From positions 1 through 7,820 of the forward strand of contig JAFQJY010000065.1 of NCBI GenBank assembly GCA_017414845.1: a stretch of 7,820 bases of DNA. Direction: 5' to 3'. Position numbers and translations under genes: made by a program. Source of the stretch: Alphaproteobacteria bacterium (GTDB lineage: Bacteria; Pseudomonadota; Alphaproteobacteria; RF32; UBA3637). Below the pieces are notes generated by a model. That model worked only from the letters and a program-made list of their open reading frames with translations, made no database searches and was not told the origin of the DNA. This document shows, piece by piece, positions 1 to 5,458 of the stretch. The stretch's first letter is position 1; the number at the start of each line of letters is the position of its first letter.

Positions 1-23
1 CCCGCCTTACAGAATCGTTTATA

Positions 24-596
24 CTAAACTTTTTCCTCTTTTGCAAGAGGATTTTGTTTTATTTTTTCACTTATATCCTTATCCAAATCTTCAATCATCA
101 TATCTAGCATATCCACAAACATCGCATCCCGCTCATTGATACTGGATTTCATAGGAAGTGTTCCGGCAACAGTACCTGAACTTTCATAAGTTGCAACAAC
201 TTTTTCTGCCCCTTCTTTCACATTTAAAACGACGTCATAATTGAGTGTATACTTGTAATTATCATACACAAAAAAACTTTCCTCTGGCGCATCTTCCCGA
301 AGCATTTCGGCTTTTCTGACGACAAACTCTGCCGTAAAAGGTTTTTCATAGTTCCCTCTCAACCGAATAAATGCCCAATTTTTCAGACTTCTTTCAGGCG
401 ACATCGGCATTTGATTTTCCACATGTGGAAGCCTGCCGTCATTTTCTACAAGCGAAACTAATTGTATCTCTGTCACAGGCAAAAATAAGGCGCCTTTATA
501 GGCATAATCCTTGACCCGAACCGGCGTCGTATATTTCGGCAGACAGCCACCTACACAAAACAAAAGTAAAAAAAGAATAGTTTTCATTTTCATCAT
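24..596 (-). CDS. Putative lipoprotein of unknown function (190 aa)
   Basis: The N-terminus is a type II signal peptide: a short Lys-containing n-region, a Leu/Phe-rich core (about residues 6-14) and the lipobox V-G-G-C with the lipidated Cys at 18, so the product should be membrane-anchored and periplasm-facing. The mature part looks like a mixed beta-rich domain (about 35-145) followed by an acidic amphipathic helix (about 155-182) and a charged tail. I do not recognise the family. The layout (beta region, then an S-x-x-E-R-D segment and a final helix) reminds me of small alphaproteobacterial envelope lipoproteins, but this is memory, not proof. ATG codons occur at residues 1, 2 and 4. The first lies just downstream of a strong promoter with no Shine-Dalgarno site, suggesting a near-leaderless mRNA. 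The gene is divergent from recX. It could assist envelope assembly; there is no direct evidence. Confidence 0.85.
   Translation of the reverse strand: MMKMKTILFLLLFCVGGCLPKYTTPVRVKDYAYKGALFLPVTEIQLVSLVENDGRLPHVENQMPMSPERSLKNWAFIRLRGNYEKPFTAEFVVRKAEMLREDAPEESFFVYDNYKYTLNYDVVLNVKEGAEKVVATYESSGTVAGTLPMKSSINERDAMFVDMLDMMIEDLDKDISEKIKQNPLAKEEKV
35..67 (+). terminator. Probable terminator for a + strand gene left of the window
   Basis: Bases 35-50 form a perfect hairpin (6-bp stem CCTCTT/AAGAGG, 4-nt loop TTGC). On the + strand it is followed by a T-rich run to about position 67. On the - strand it is followed by A, so it would stop a transcript entering from the left, not the lipoprotein gene whose 3' end it occupies. 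The gene it would serve is outside the window. Confidence 0.5.
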
Positions 597-604
597 TTTC
601 GTTT

Positions 605-634
605 ATTATAGTCATCTATAAAGGAACTTGTCAA
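605..634 (-). promoter_or_regulatory. Sigma70-type promoter of the lipoprotein gene
   Basis: On the - strand there is a perfect -35 TTGACA (629-634), an 18-nt spacer and a perfect -10 TATAAT (605-610). The expected transcription start is about 597-598, one or two bases before the first ATG of the lipoprotein gene at 594-596, so the message would be nearly leaderless. The -35 element touches the first base of the recX start codon at 634, so the promoter spans the whole recX translation-initiation region. Confidence 0.7.
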
Positions 635-1146
635 TGCGAATTATTACAAAAAAACGACTTTATAATAAGGCTCTTGCCTATCTGTCCCGTTATGAAAGTA
701 CAACAGCGAATCTGAACGCTGTTCTTTATCGTTCCGTCAAGAGAGCAGTAAACGAGGGACAAGAAATTTCAAACGACGTTTCTGTTTGGATTGCTGAAAT
801 CGTCAAAGAAATGGAAAAACTCGGCTATGTCAATGACAAGCGTTACGGAGAAAACCTGCAACGTCGTCTTCTCTCAGGCGGAAAATCCGTTCGCCTTATC
901 AGTGGAAAATTAAAAATGGCAGGTCTTACAGATGACCTAATTGACGAAATTCAAGAAGAAACAAATAAAACTGCCGACGAACTTGATTTAGAATCGGCAA
1001 CTGCTCTTGTTAGAAAGAAAAAAATCGGATTTCTTCGTCCCGAAGAATTGCGCAAAGATTTTTATAAAAAAGATTTAGCCGTTCTCGGACGTGCCGGTTT
1101 TTCCTTTGAAATCGCAAAAAAGGCTCTCAGTGGAGAAGAGGACTAA
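634..1146 (+). CDS. recX: Regulatory protein RecX
   Basis: RecX binds RecA filaments and limits recombination and SOS activity in the cytoplasm. The 170-residue product is all helical and shows the family's three helical repeats: K-R-L-Y-N-K-A-L-x-Y-L near the N-terminus, the central Y-V-N-D-K-R-Y ... G-G-K-S ... L segment (about residues 65-100), and a C-terminal L-x-R-A-G-F-S-x-E-I-A-K-K-A-L. Length and all-alpha composition fit RecX. I chose ATG 634 because AAGGAA at 621-626 sits 7-8 bases before it; an in-frame TTG at 628 is too close to that site. No clear promoter was found on this strand. recA is not in the window. The gene converges on lptG and its TAA overlaps the lptG stop codon by four bases, so no terminator separates them. 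Confidence 0.85.
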   Translation: MRIITKKRLYNKALAYLSRYESTTANLNAVLYRSVKRAVNEGQEISNDVSVWIAEIVKEMEKLGYVNDKRYGENLQRRLLSGGKSVRLISGKLKMAGLTDDLIDEIQEETNKTADELDLESATALVRKKKIGFLRPEELRKDFYKKDLAVLGRAGFSFEIAKKALSGEED

Positions 1147-2246
1147 CCGTTTTCCTGATAAAGAAGAGCCGTAGACGCCAACAAAATTACGACAACAGAC
1201 GGACCAAACGCCGCCAAGAAAAACGGCAAAGAACCGGAAACACCGAGTGCTGTTGTCAGTCTTGACAGAAAAAACAGAACGAAACCACAGACAAAAGCAC
1301 CGCAAATTTTCATCAAAACACCACCTTGTCGTTGATTGGGCGTCATACCGAAAACAGATGCAACCAACACCATAGACAGTAATGAAAACACCGACGCAAG
1401 CAAACTGTAAAACTGCATTTTATAACGAGAAGAAAAGAAACCAGCACTATCTAACATTTTAATAAAAGCAGGCAATTTCCAAAAAGAAATTTCCTCAGGC
1501 GCATCAAAAGTTTGCAGGATTTTATCCACATCAAATTCCGTCGGAAGTGTAAAAAAGGGCAATTGTTCTTTTTTATCTTCACCTTCATATACGAGTGGCT
1601 CTAACAGCGTCAGAAAGTTTTTACGAAGTATGCCATTTTTTGCTTCTATTTGACGAACGAGTGTTTCTTTTTCATCCAGTTCAAGGACAAAAACATCTCT
1701 CAGAGATAAATTATCAGACGACTGTCTTACATGACGGGCATACATCACAAACGCCCTGTCTCCTTGTCGTTCTCTGAGCCATAGACCTCTTTCCGTCCAT
1801 GCCAAATTCGTATTCTTTTTAAAGGTGGATTTTTCCTCAAACTCATATTTTTTATACATAGCGGCGGATATCGGATTAAACAAAGTCACATTGATAATTC
1901 CGATAAAAAAAACAACCACCAAAACAGGCATCATAAAATTCCAAACAGACATACCGGCAGCCCGTGCAATAACCAGTTCGTTGCTTTTAGAAAAACGATA
2001 AAAAACAATCAGCGCAGAAATCAAAACGGCAAACGGTAAAATAAGCGGAACCATTTGAGGCAACTTTAAAAGTCCCAGTTCTAAAACATCCGTAAACGTC
2101 ACATAACTTCTGGACGCCGAACGACGCAACAGTTCAATCACGTCAAACAGCAAAATAAACGCCATCAGCACAAGAAGTGTACCGATAAACGACAGAATGA
2201 AATTTTTCGCCAAATAGCGACTGAATAAAGACGGAACTATGCGCAT
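1143..2246 (-). CDS. lptG: LPS export ABC transporter permease LptG (YjgP/YjgQ family)
   Basis: LptG pairs with LptF and the ATPase LptB to pull lipopolysaccharide from the inner membrane and pass it to the LptA bridge. The 367-residue protein has the family layout: three N-terminal membrane helices (about 14-36, 62-84, 103-124), a coupling-helix segment between TM2 and TM3 with E-L-V-I-A-R-A-A-G-M-S (90-100), a periplasmic beta-jellyroll (about 125-275) and three C-terminal helices (about 279-301, 308-334, 338-363). The F-W-K-L-P-x-F-I ... A-G-F segment before TM4 and the short LLYQENG tail favour LptG over LptF. AAGGA lies 7 bases before ATG 2244-2246. lptF, often the adjacent partner, is not in this window. 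The gene ends four bases into recX. Confidence 0.88.
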   Translation of the reverse strand: MRIVPSLFSRYLAKNFILSFIGTLLVLMAFILLFDVIELLRRSASRSYVTFTDVLELGLLKLPQMVPLILPFAVLISALIVFYRFSKSNELVIARAAGMSVWNFMMPVLVVVFFIGIINVTLFNPISAAMYKKYEFEEKSTFKKNTNLAWTERGLWLRERQGDRAFVMYARHVRQSSDNLSLRDVFVLELDEKETLVRQIEAKNGILRKNFLTLLEPLVYEGEDKKEQLPFFTLPTEFDVDKILQTFDAPEEISFWKLPAFIKMLDSAGFFSSRYKMQFYSLLASVFSLLSMVLVASVFGMTPNQRQGGVLMKICGAFVCGFVLFFLSRLTTALGVSGSLPFFLAAFGPSVVVILLASTALLYQENG

Positions 2247-2266
2247 ATCAAAATCCTTCTGACACT

Positions 2267-2295
2267 CTTATAAAAGATTTTATTCAAAAATGCAA
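2267..2295 (-). promoter_or_regulatory. Possible lptG promoter
   Basis: A -10-like TATAAG (2267-2272, five of six bases) is preceded by a 17-nt spacer and a poor -35, TTGCAT (2290-2295, matching only the TTG). It sits about 20 bases upstream of the lptG start and downstream of the doubtful small ORF, so lptG could be transcribed on its own. AT-richness makes chance matches likely. Confidence 0.35.
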
Positions 2296-2316
2296 GTGTT
2301 TATTCCCAAAACATCT

Positions 2317-2538
2317 CTACTGTCTTAGATTACTTGCTCTATCGGTACCATACCTAAGCCCTGCAAAAAATAACTTTTTTAAAGCAAATTTATTGCCGGT
2401 TACAATTTGAATAATCCCCCTTAAACCTTCTGCACTTTTTTCCGGATTGAACCTCTGATAACCCTGCTTTTTCACTACCATTCTGTACGAACTGAAAAAA
2501 TTCGGTTTTATTTTTTTAATAAACTTCATTACGCTCAT
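2317..2538 (-). CDS. Doubtful small basic ORF (73 aa)
   Basis: The frame from ATG 2536-2538 encodes a Lys/Arg-rich protein without a membrane segment or a motif I recognise. Evidence against a gene: the Shine-Dalgarno site is weak (AAGA about 7 bases before the ATG), and Arg is coded mostly by AGG and AGA with GGG and CTA present, unlike recX and lptG, which mostly use CGT/CGC-type codons or AGA. Evidence for: it fills the gap upstream of lptG in the same direction and is open for 73 codons. It may be a recently acquired or decaying gene, or a spurious open frame. Confidence 0.3.
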   Translation of the reverse strand: MSVMKFIKKIKPNFFSSYRMVVKKQGYQRFNPEKSAEGLRGIIQIVTGNKFALKKLFFAGLRYGTDRASNLRQ

Positions 2539-2578
2539 TTAACATTCTTTGTTTTGTATTTTCTACACCTATCCTATT

Positions 2579-2648
2579 TTTTTATGTCAACTTTCTTTTT
2601 ATGTCAACTTATCTTGGCGATTCGTTTTTTATCAGCCGATTCGTTTTT
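2579..2648. repeat. Two pairs of short tandem repeats
   Basis: TTTTTATGTCAACTT occurs at 2579-2593 and 2596-2610 (period 17). CGATTCGTTTTT occurs at 2618-2629 and 2637-2648 (period 19). The pairs are directly adjacent and lie 120-190 bases upstream of the promoter at 2768. They could be paired binding sites for a regulator or traces of slippage; the sequence alone does not decide. Confidence 0.6.
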
Positions 2649-2767
2649 AAAAGTTAAAATTACTTTAATTTTTCTTCTTTTCAACCTCATTTTCATCTCT
2701 TAAAATCCCCCTTTTTTCCCTTCAAAACCGCTTTTTGTCAATTTTTTCTTCAAAATGTCTTTTTTAG

Positions 2768-2796
2768 TGGACTTTTATTTTATTTTGTGATATAGT
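2768..2796 (+). promoter_or_regulatory. Promoter of the two membrane-protein genes
   Basis: -35 TGGACT (2768-2773, four of six), 17-nt spacer, -10 TATAGT (2791-2796, five of six) preceded by TGA, i.e. an extended -10 (TGn). The predicted start near 2803 leaves a leader of about 40 bases with the ribosome site AAAGGGA at 2827-2833. Confidence 0.6.
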
Positions 2797-2843
2797 GAAA
2801 AAAATCTAAAAGTATCTTTTGAACAGAAAGGGATAAAAAGTAA

Positions 2844-3923
2844 ATGTCTTTGAAAGAATTGGAGCGGAATGTTTTTATTTTCACTCTGTGGACATTTGTG
2901 TATTTTTCTCTGCTTCGCTGGTTTCTGATTTCTAATTGGAATTTTGACATTGTCGCCGGCTGGCACTGGCGCTATATTGCCTATCAGTGGTGGTATGGCG
3001 GATGGGTTATTACCGGTGTTTATTACTGGATTTTTGTTTTTACCATTTTTCTTTCCGTTCCTTTATGGATTATCGGATATTGTATTTCTGCGACCGTTAA
3101 ATACAAAAAAATTTATGAAAATTTATTTTGGGACAAAATTTATCAAAGAAAACTGAACAAGATAAAATCAGACAGCGATAATGCAAAAATCAAACGAAAA
3201 CCATCTTATAAAGAAGTTCGTCCGAAACCGCTTCAATATGTCAATTTTCAAGTTGCACCGCCTAAAAACAACGTAACTCCCGGTGATATTTTTGAACAAG
3301 CCTCTGCACAAGCTATTCAAGAGCATACCGAGTTATCTCCGACATTTGCACCGACGACGGATACTTTAACACCTATGGCGCCCGTAGAAATTGATACCTA
3401 TACGGAAATAACACCGGAAAACATTGAGCCTGTATCTGAAAATCCGGAAGAAATTATGGCAAGCGCAAATTGTCGTGTTTTAAAAAATATTAAAATCGGC
3501 GAAGAAATAATTGACTACATTGCTGTTTCAGAGGATACCCTTTATCTGTGTATGAATGATAATGAACCCGGCGACTGGTTAGCAGACGAAGAACGCTTCA
3601 ACAATGAAGAACCTTTATGGTTCTCCGAAACATCTCACAGAGTTTCTCCTGTTACAACATTGAATAACTTGAAAGACAACGTTTTAACAACGCTGATGAA
3701 CGCAGGCATGCCTTATAAAGCCGTTCCCATTCTGATAAAAACACAGGGGAACATCATTAACGCCGAAGATATTATGAACGTTTGGAAGGATCTTGAAACC
3801 GTTGTTTGTCGTATAAATACAGGTATGCCGGAAGAATTACCGACCTTTGGAAAAGTTTTCCCAACAGAAAATCAATTGCCTTCTGATGATGTTTTTGCTA
3901 AAATAACGGCATTATTATCTTAG
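2844..3923 (+). CDS. Inner-membrane protein of unknown function with a possible degenerate NERD-like domain (359 aa)
   Basis: The N-terminus has two hydrophobic, very aromatic segments (about 10-31 and 57-82) joined by a Trp/Tyr-rich stretch. Next come a basic region (85-130), a Pro/Thr/Glu-rich linker (about 137-203) and a compact C-terminal domain (about 208-325) plus a tail. The positive charges after the second helix place the C-terminal domain in the cytosol. That domain has the order seen in NERD (nuclease-related) domains: R-V-L-K-N-I, then I-D-Y-I-A-V (223-228), a strand at 233-238, P-L-W, S-P-V-T (268-271) with a helix, then V-P-I-L-I. The usual E-x-K is C-M-N (236-238), so it would not be catalytic. 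This assignment is tentative. AAAGGGA lies 10 bases before the ATG. The gene is followed after 9 bases by another membrane protein. Confidence 0.85.
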   Translation: MSLKELERNVFIFTLWTFVYFSLLRWFLISNWNFDIVAGWHWRYIAYQWWYGGWVITGVYYWIFVFTIFLSVPLWIIGYCISATVKYKKIYENLFWDKIYQRKLNKIKSDSDNAKIKRKPSYKEVRPKPLQYVNFQVAPPKNNVTPGDIFEQASAQAIQEHTELSPTFAPTTDTLTPMAPVEIDTYTEITPENIEPVSENPEEIMASANCRVLKNIKIGEEIIDYIAVSEDTLYLCMNDNEPGDWLADEERFNNEEPLWFSETSHRVSPVTTLNNLKDNVLTTLMNAGMPYKAVPILIKTQGNIINAEDIMNVWKDLETVVCRINTGMPEELPTFGKVFPTENQLPSDDVFAKITALLS

Positions 3924-3932
3924 GAGAAAAAA

Positions 3933-4340
3933 ATGGATAACGACATTTCGGAAAAGGAACAAAAAGAACAAAAAGCACACAACAGTGTCCTTCGCCTTAT
4001 GGAAAAATATAAAAACAGAAATCAAGATATTTTTCATTTGATTTTTTGGTTTTTTATCTCCCTGATTGTTTTTATTATTTCCTTATATCTTATTCGTCCT
4101 TTTTGTGTTATCTGTACCAACGGTATCAGCATGCAATCTTTAAGTGAAACAGGTGCCTACTTAAAAAAAGCATTGACAACTCCTTCTTGGTTTCTCTCAG
4201 ATTATTTTATTTGGAATAAACGCCTGAACCGTGAGGGAGGTCTATCAGCCCTTTTGCCCTTTATACCTCTTTTTCTTCTAATTTTCACCTACGTTACCGG
4301 AGGACTTGTGCGTTTGGCACTTAAAGAAGCAAAAAGATAA
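3933..4340 (+). CDS. Small inner-membrane protein of unknown function (135 aa)
   Basis: The product has a charged, Glu/Lys-rich start (1-31), a long hydrophobic helix (about 33-56), a loop of about 48 residues with two Cys (58, 61) and several Trp/Phe, and a second helix (about 104-128) before a basic end. A two-helix hairpin with both termini in the cytosol is the simplest topology. I do not recognise the family. AGGAG (3922-3926) is 6 bases before the ATG and overlaps the stop codon of the preceding gene, so the two genes are almost certainly cotranscribed and probably translationally coupled; their products may form one membrane complex. Only a weak AT-only hairpin follows the stop. Confidence 0.8.
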   Translation: MDNDISEKEQKEQKAHNSVLRLMEKYKNRNQDIFHLIFWFFISLIVFIISLYLIRPFCVICTNGISMQSLSETGAYLKKALTTPSWFLSDYFIWNKRLNREGGLSALLPFIPLFLLIFTYVTGGLVRLALKEAKR

Positions 4341-4364
4341 TCTTTAAAAACAGAGATGTTTCAC

Positions 4365-4392
4365 TTGACTTTTTAAGAAAATTTGATATAAT
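4365..4392 (+). promoter_or_regulatory. Promoter of the 54/102/110-residue gene cluster
   Basis: -35 TTGACT (4365-4370, five of six), 16-nt spacer, perfect -10 TATAAT (4387-4392) preceded by TGA (extended -10). The predicted start is near 4399, about 28 bases before the first gene of the cluster. Its ATTTGATATAAT resembles the TTGTGATATAGT of the promoter at 2768. Confidence 0.75.
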
Positions 4393-4426
4393 TTCCACTT
4401 ATTTATAGATAAATGAAAGGATGCCT

Positions 4427-4591
4427 ATGACTTATAACAAATGGCTTGAAATTGCAGCAGCGCTTGATTTAAACCATGCGATGATTGGTGAAAAAGGCGC
4501 TAAAACAGATGCTGAACGTGAAGAATGTCGTCGGATTGTACGGCGCAGTCAGGAAACGCTTAAAAAAATTCTGAAACAAAACACACGATAA
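4427..4591 (+). CDS. Small hypothetical protein (54 aa)
   Basis: This short gene is supported by its context. A strong promoter ends about 28 bases upstream, AAAGGA (4416-4421) is 5 bases before ATG 4427, and the frame ends at TAA 4589-4591, 18 bases before the next gene. An in-frame ATG at 4421 overlaps the ribosome site and is less likely. The product begins MTYNKWLEIAAAL, has a Gly/Lys-rich middle and ends in a strongly charged amphipathic helix (about residues 28-50, with Glu-Arg-Glu-Glu-Cys and several Arg/Lys). There is no signal peptide or membrane helix, so it is probably cytosolic. I do not recognise it. A small helical adaptor or nucleic-acid-binding protein would fit, but nothing shows this. 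Confidence 0.65.
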   Translation: MTYNKWLEIAAALDLNHAMIGEKGAKTDAEREECRRIVRRSQETLKKILKQNTR

Positions 4592-4609
4592 TATCGGGGC
4601 CTGAGAAGC

Positions 4610-4918
4610 ATGACTGAAAAACGTCTTTCAATAGAAATATCTGACGAAGAGCGAACGGAAATTTTAGCTCATTATAAGAGAGGAAATATCGTTCGTTCCG
4701 AACTGGATATGGATATTTTGAGAGAAGCGGCGTCTATTGGAAATGCCCGATTAGGTTTTACGGTAAAAAAAGGGGAAATTATTCCGACTGCCTCTTTAAC
4801 GGAAGGCGGTAAATTCTTTTTAAGTATTGAAAGAAAACCCTTGATTTCACGAATTTGTTCTCATGCCACAAAAAAAATCATCAATAAACTACTGGAAAGA
4901 ACATTAGAACGGAAATAG
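4610..4918 (+). CDS. Hypothetical protein (102 aa)
   Basis: This is a cytosolic-looking protein with an acidic N-terminal part (I-S-D-E-E-R-T-E-I), a central segment G-N-A-R-L-G-F-T-V-K-K-G (44-55), a short strand-rich part to about 75, and a basic C-terminal helix (about 82-102). I do not recognise a family. The central segment resembles part of the N-terminal module of the 247-residue protein at 5459-6202 (G-N-x-x-x-x-F-x-V-K-K-G). The ribosome site is poor: GAGAAG is only one base from the ATG and GGGG lies 10 bases away, so translation may depend on coupling with the 54-residue gene 18 bases upstream. The gene ends 4 bases before the lipoprotein start, so all three genes form one operon. 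Confidence 0.75.
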   Translation: MTEKRLSIEISDEERTEILAHYKRGNIVRSELDMDILREAASIGNARLGFTVKKGEIIPTASLTEGGKFFLSIERKPLISRICSHATKKIINKLLERTLERK

Positions 4919-4922
4919 ACAC

Positions 4923-5255
4923 ATGAAAAAAATATTTATTTTTAGTTTTTTGTTTTTATTAGGCGCCTGTACTTGTGTCGGCGACAAACAAACAAATACA
5001 ATTTTAAACGTAGCCCGTCCCCGTTCTATCGGAACGCTACAAGAAAAAACACCGGAACAGATTGCTTCTATCCTCGGCGACCCCAGTTTCATTCGTAAAG
5101 AGGGACAGAATCAGTCTTGGACTTATAAAGCGCCGGATTGTTCTCTTTTCGTATTTTTTAATGACGAGGGACTGTCCTCCTACACGGAAACAAAAGGTTC
5201 TTGTGATAAAAACGTAGCCCGTCGTATTTTAGCAGAGCGGGAAAGTTTCCTTTAA
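4923..5255 (+). CDS. Small SmpA/BamE-like lipoprotein (110 aa)
   Basis: The signal peptide ends in the lipobox L-G-A-C with Cys 16 as the lipidation site. The mature part has the order of the small BamE-like fold seen in many alphaproteobacterial lipoproteins: a helix beginning K-T-P-E-Q-I (42-47), I-L-G-D-P-S-F-I-R-K-E-G (50-61), then W-T-Y (66-68), D-C-S-L-F-V-F-F (72-79) and a turn D-E-G before the last strand. Cys 73 and Cys 94 could form a disulfide in the periplasm. It is shorter than, and distinct from, true BamE, so I give no symbol. A role in outer-membrane or envelope assembly is inferred from the fold only. The ribosome site is weak (GGA about 10 bases upstream), suggesting coupling to the preceding gene. 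The transcript would run through the 27-nt repeats to the terminator at 5383. Confidence 0.8.
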   Translation: MKKIFIFSFLFLLGACTCVGDKQTNTILNVARPRSIGTLQEKTPEQIASILGDPSFIRKEGQNQSWTYKAPDCSLFVFFNDEGLSSYTETKGSCDKNVARRILAERESFL

Positions 5256-5277
5256 TTTTTTTATTCGGATATTACAC

Positions 5278-5370
5278 CCCCCTAATCACGCAGGTAGTTT
5301 TACGCTTTCAAATCTCTGCACTGCTGGTAACATATGCAAAAATCCACCTACTTACGCAGGTAGTTTTACG
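5278..5370. repeat. Two 27-nt direct repeats in a convergent intergenic region
   Basis: Copies lie at 5278-5304 and 5344-5370 with three mismatches. The core ACGCAGGTAGTTTTACG (17 nt) is identical in both, and the copies start 66 bases apart. The second copy contains a 16-bp imperfect dyad CTACTTACGCAGGTAG (5348-5363) whose right half is kept in both copies. Two sites six or so helical turns apart suit a regulator-binding pair. As RNA, only copy 2 could form a small hairpin. No gene lies between 5256 and 5458. Confidence 0.75.
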
Positions 5371-5382
5371 ACGGATGTATAA

Positions 5383-5409
5383 AAAAAGAGGTCTTAATGA
5401 CCTCTTTTT
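5383..5409. terminator. Strong bidirectional intrinsic terminator
   Basis: A perfect 11-bp inverted repeat AAAAAGAGGTC / GACCTCTTTTT with loop TTAAT. It has a T run at the 3' side in both directions, so it can end the lipoprotein operon (+) and the 63/247-residue operon (-). It lies 127 bases after the + stop at 5255 and 49 bases after the - stop at 5459. Confidence 0.9.
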
Positions 5410-5458
5410 GTCTTAGGGCGGACAAGCCCCATTTCAAAGCAATCTACCCCTTAAAATT

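Larger units (their letters stand above)
2539..2843. other. T-rich non-coding stretch between divergent units
   Basis: About 300 bases without a convincing gene. The + strand is strongly T-rich with long T runs. It holds two pairs of short tandem repeats (2579-2648) and the promoter of the gene at 2844 (2768-2796). No RNA gene or strong hairpin is visible. Confidence 0.6.

Noticed and set aside
628..633. TTG start for recX
   Set aside because: The AAGGAA site is only about one or two bases away; ATG 634 has proper spacing.
1075..1305. Open frame on the - strand across the recX/lptG junction
   Set aside because: It is an out-of-frame shadow of both genes with Cys/Phe-rich, unlikely composition.
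2654..2668. CtrA-type box TTAA-N7-TTAA
   Set aside because: The match is exact, but the region is so AT-rich that it is expected by chance, and it lies over 100 bases upstream of the nearest promoter.
5278..5370. A minimal CRISPR array (two repeats, one 39-nt spacer)
   Set aside because: Only two copies, with three mismatches, no cas gene and a location inside a short convergent intergenic region; a regulatory or dispersed repeat is more likely.
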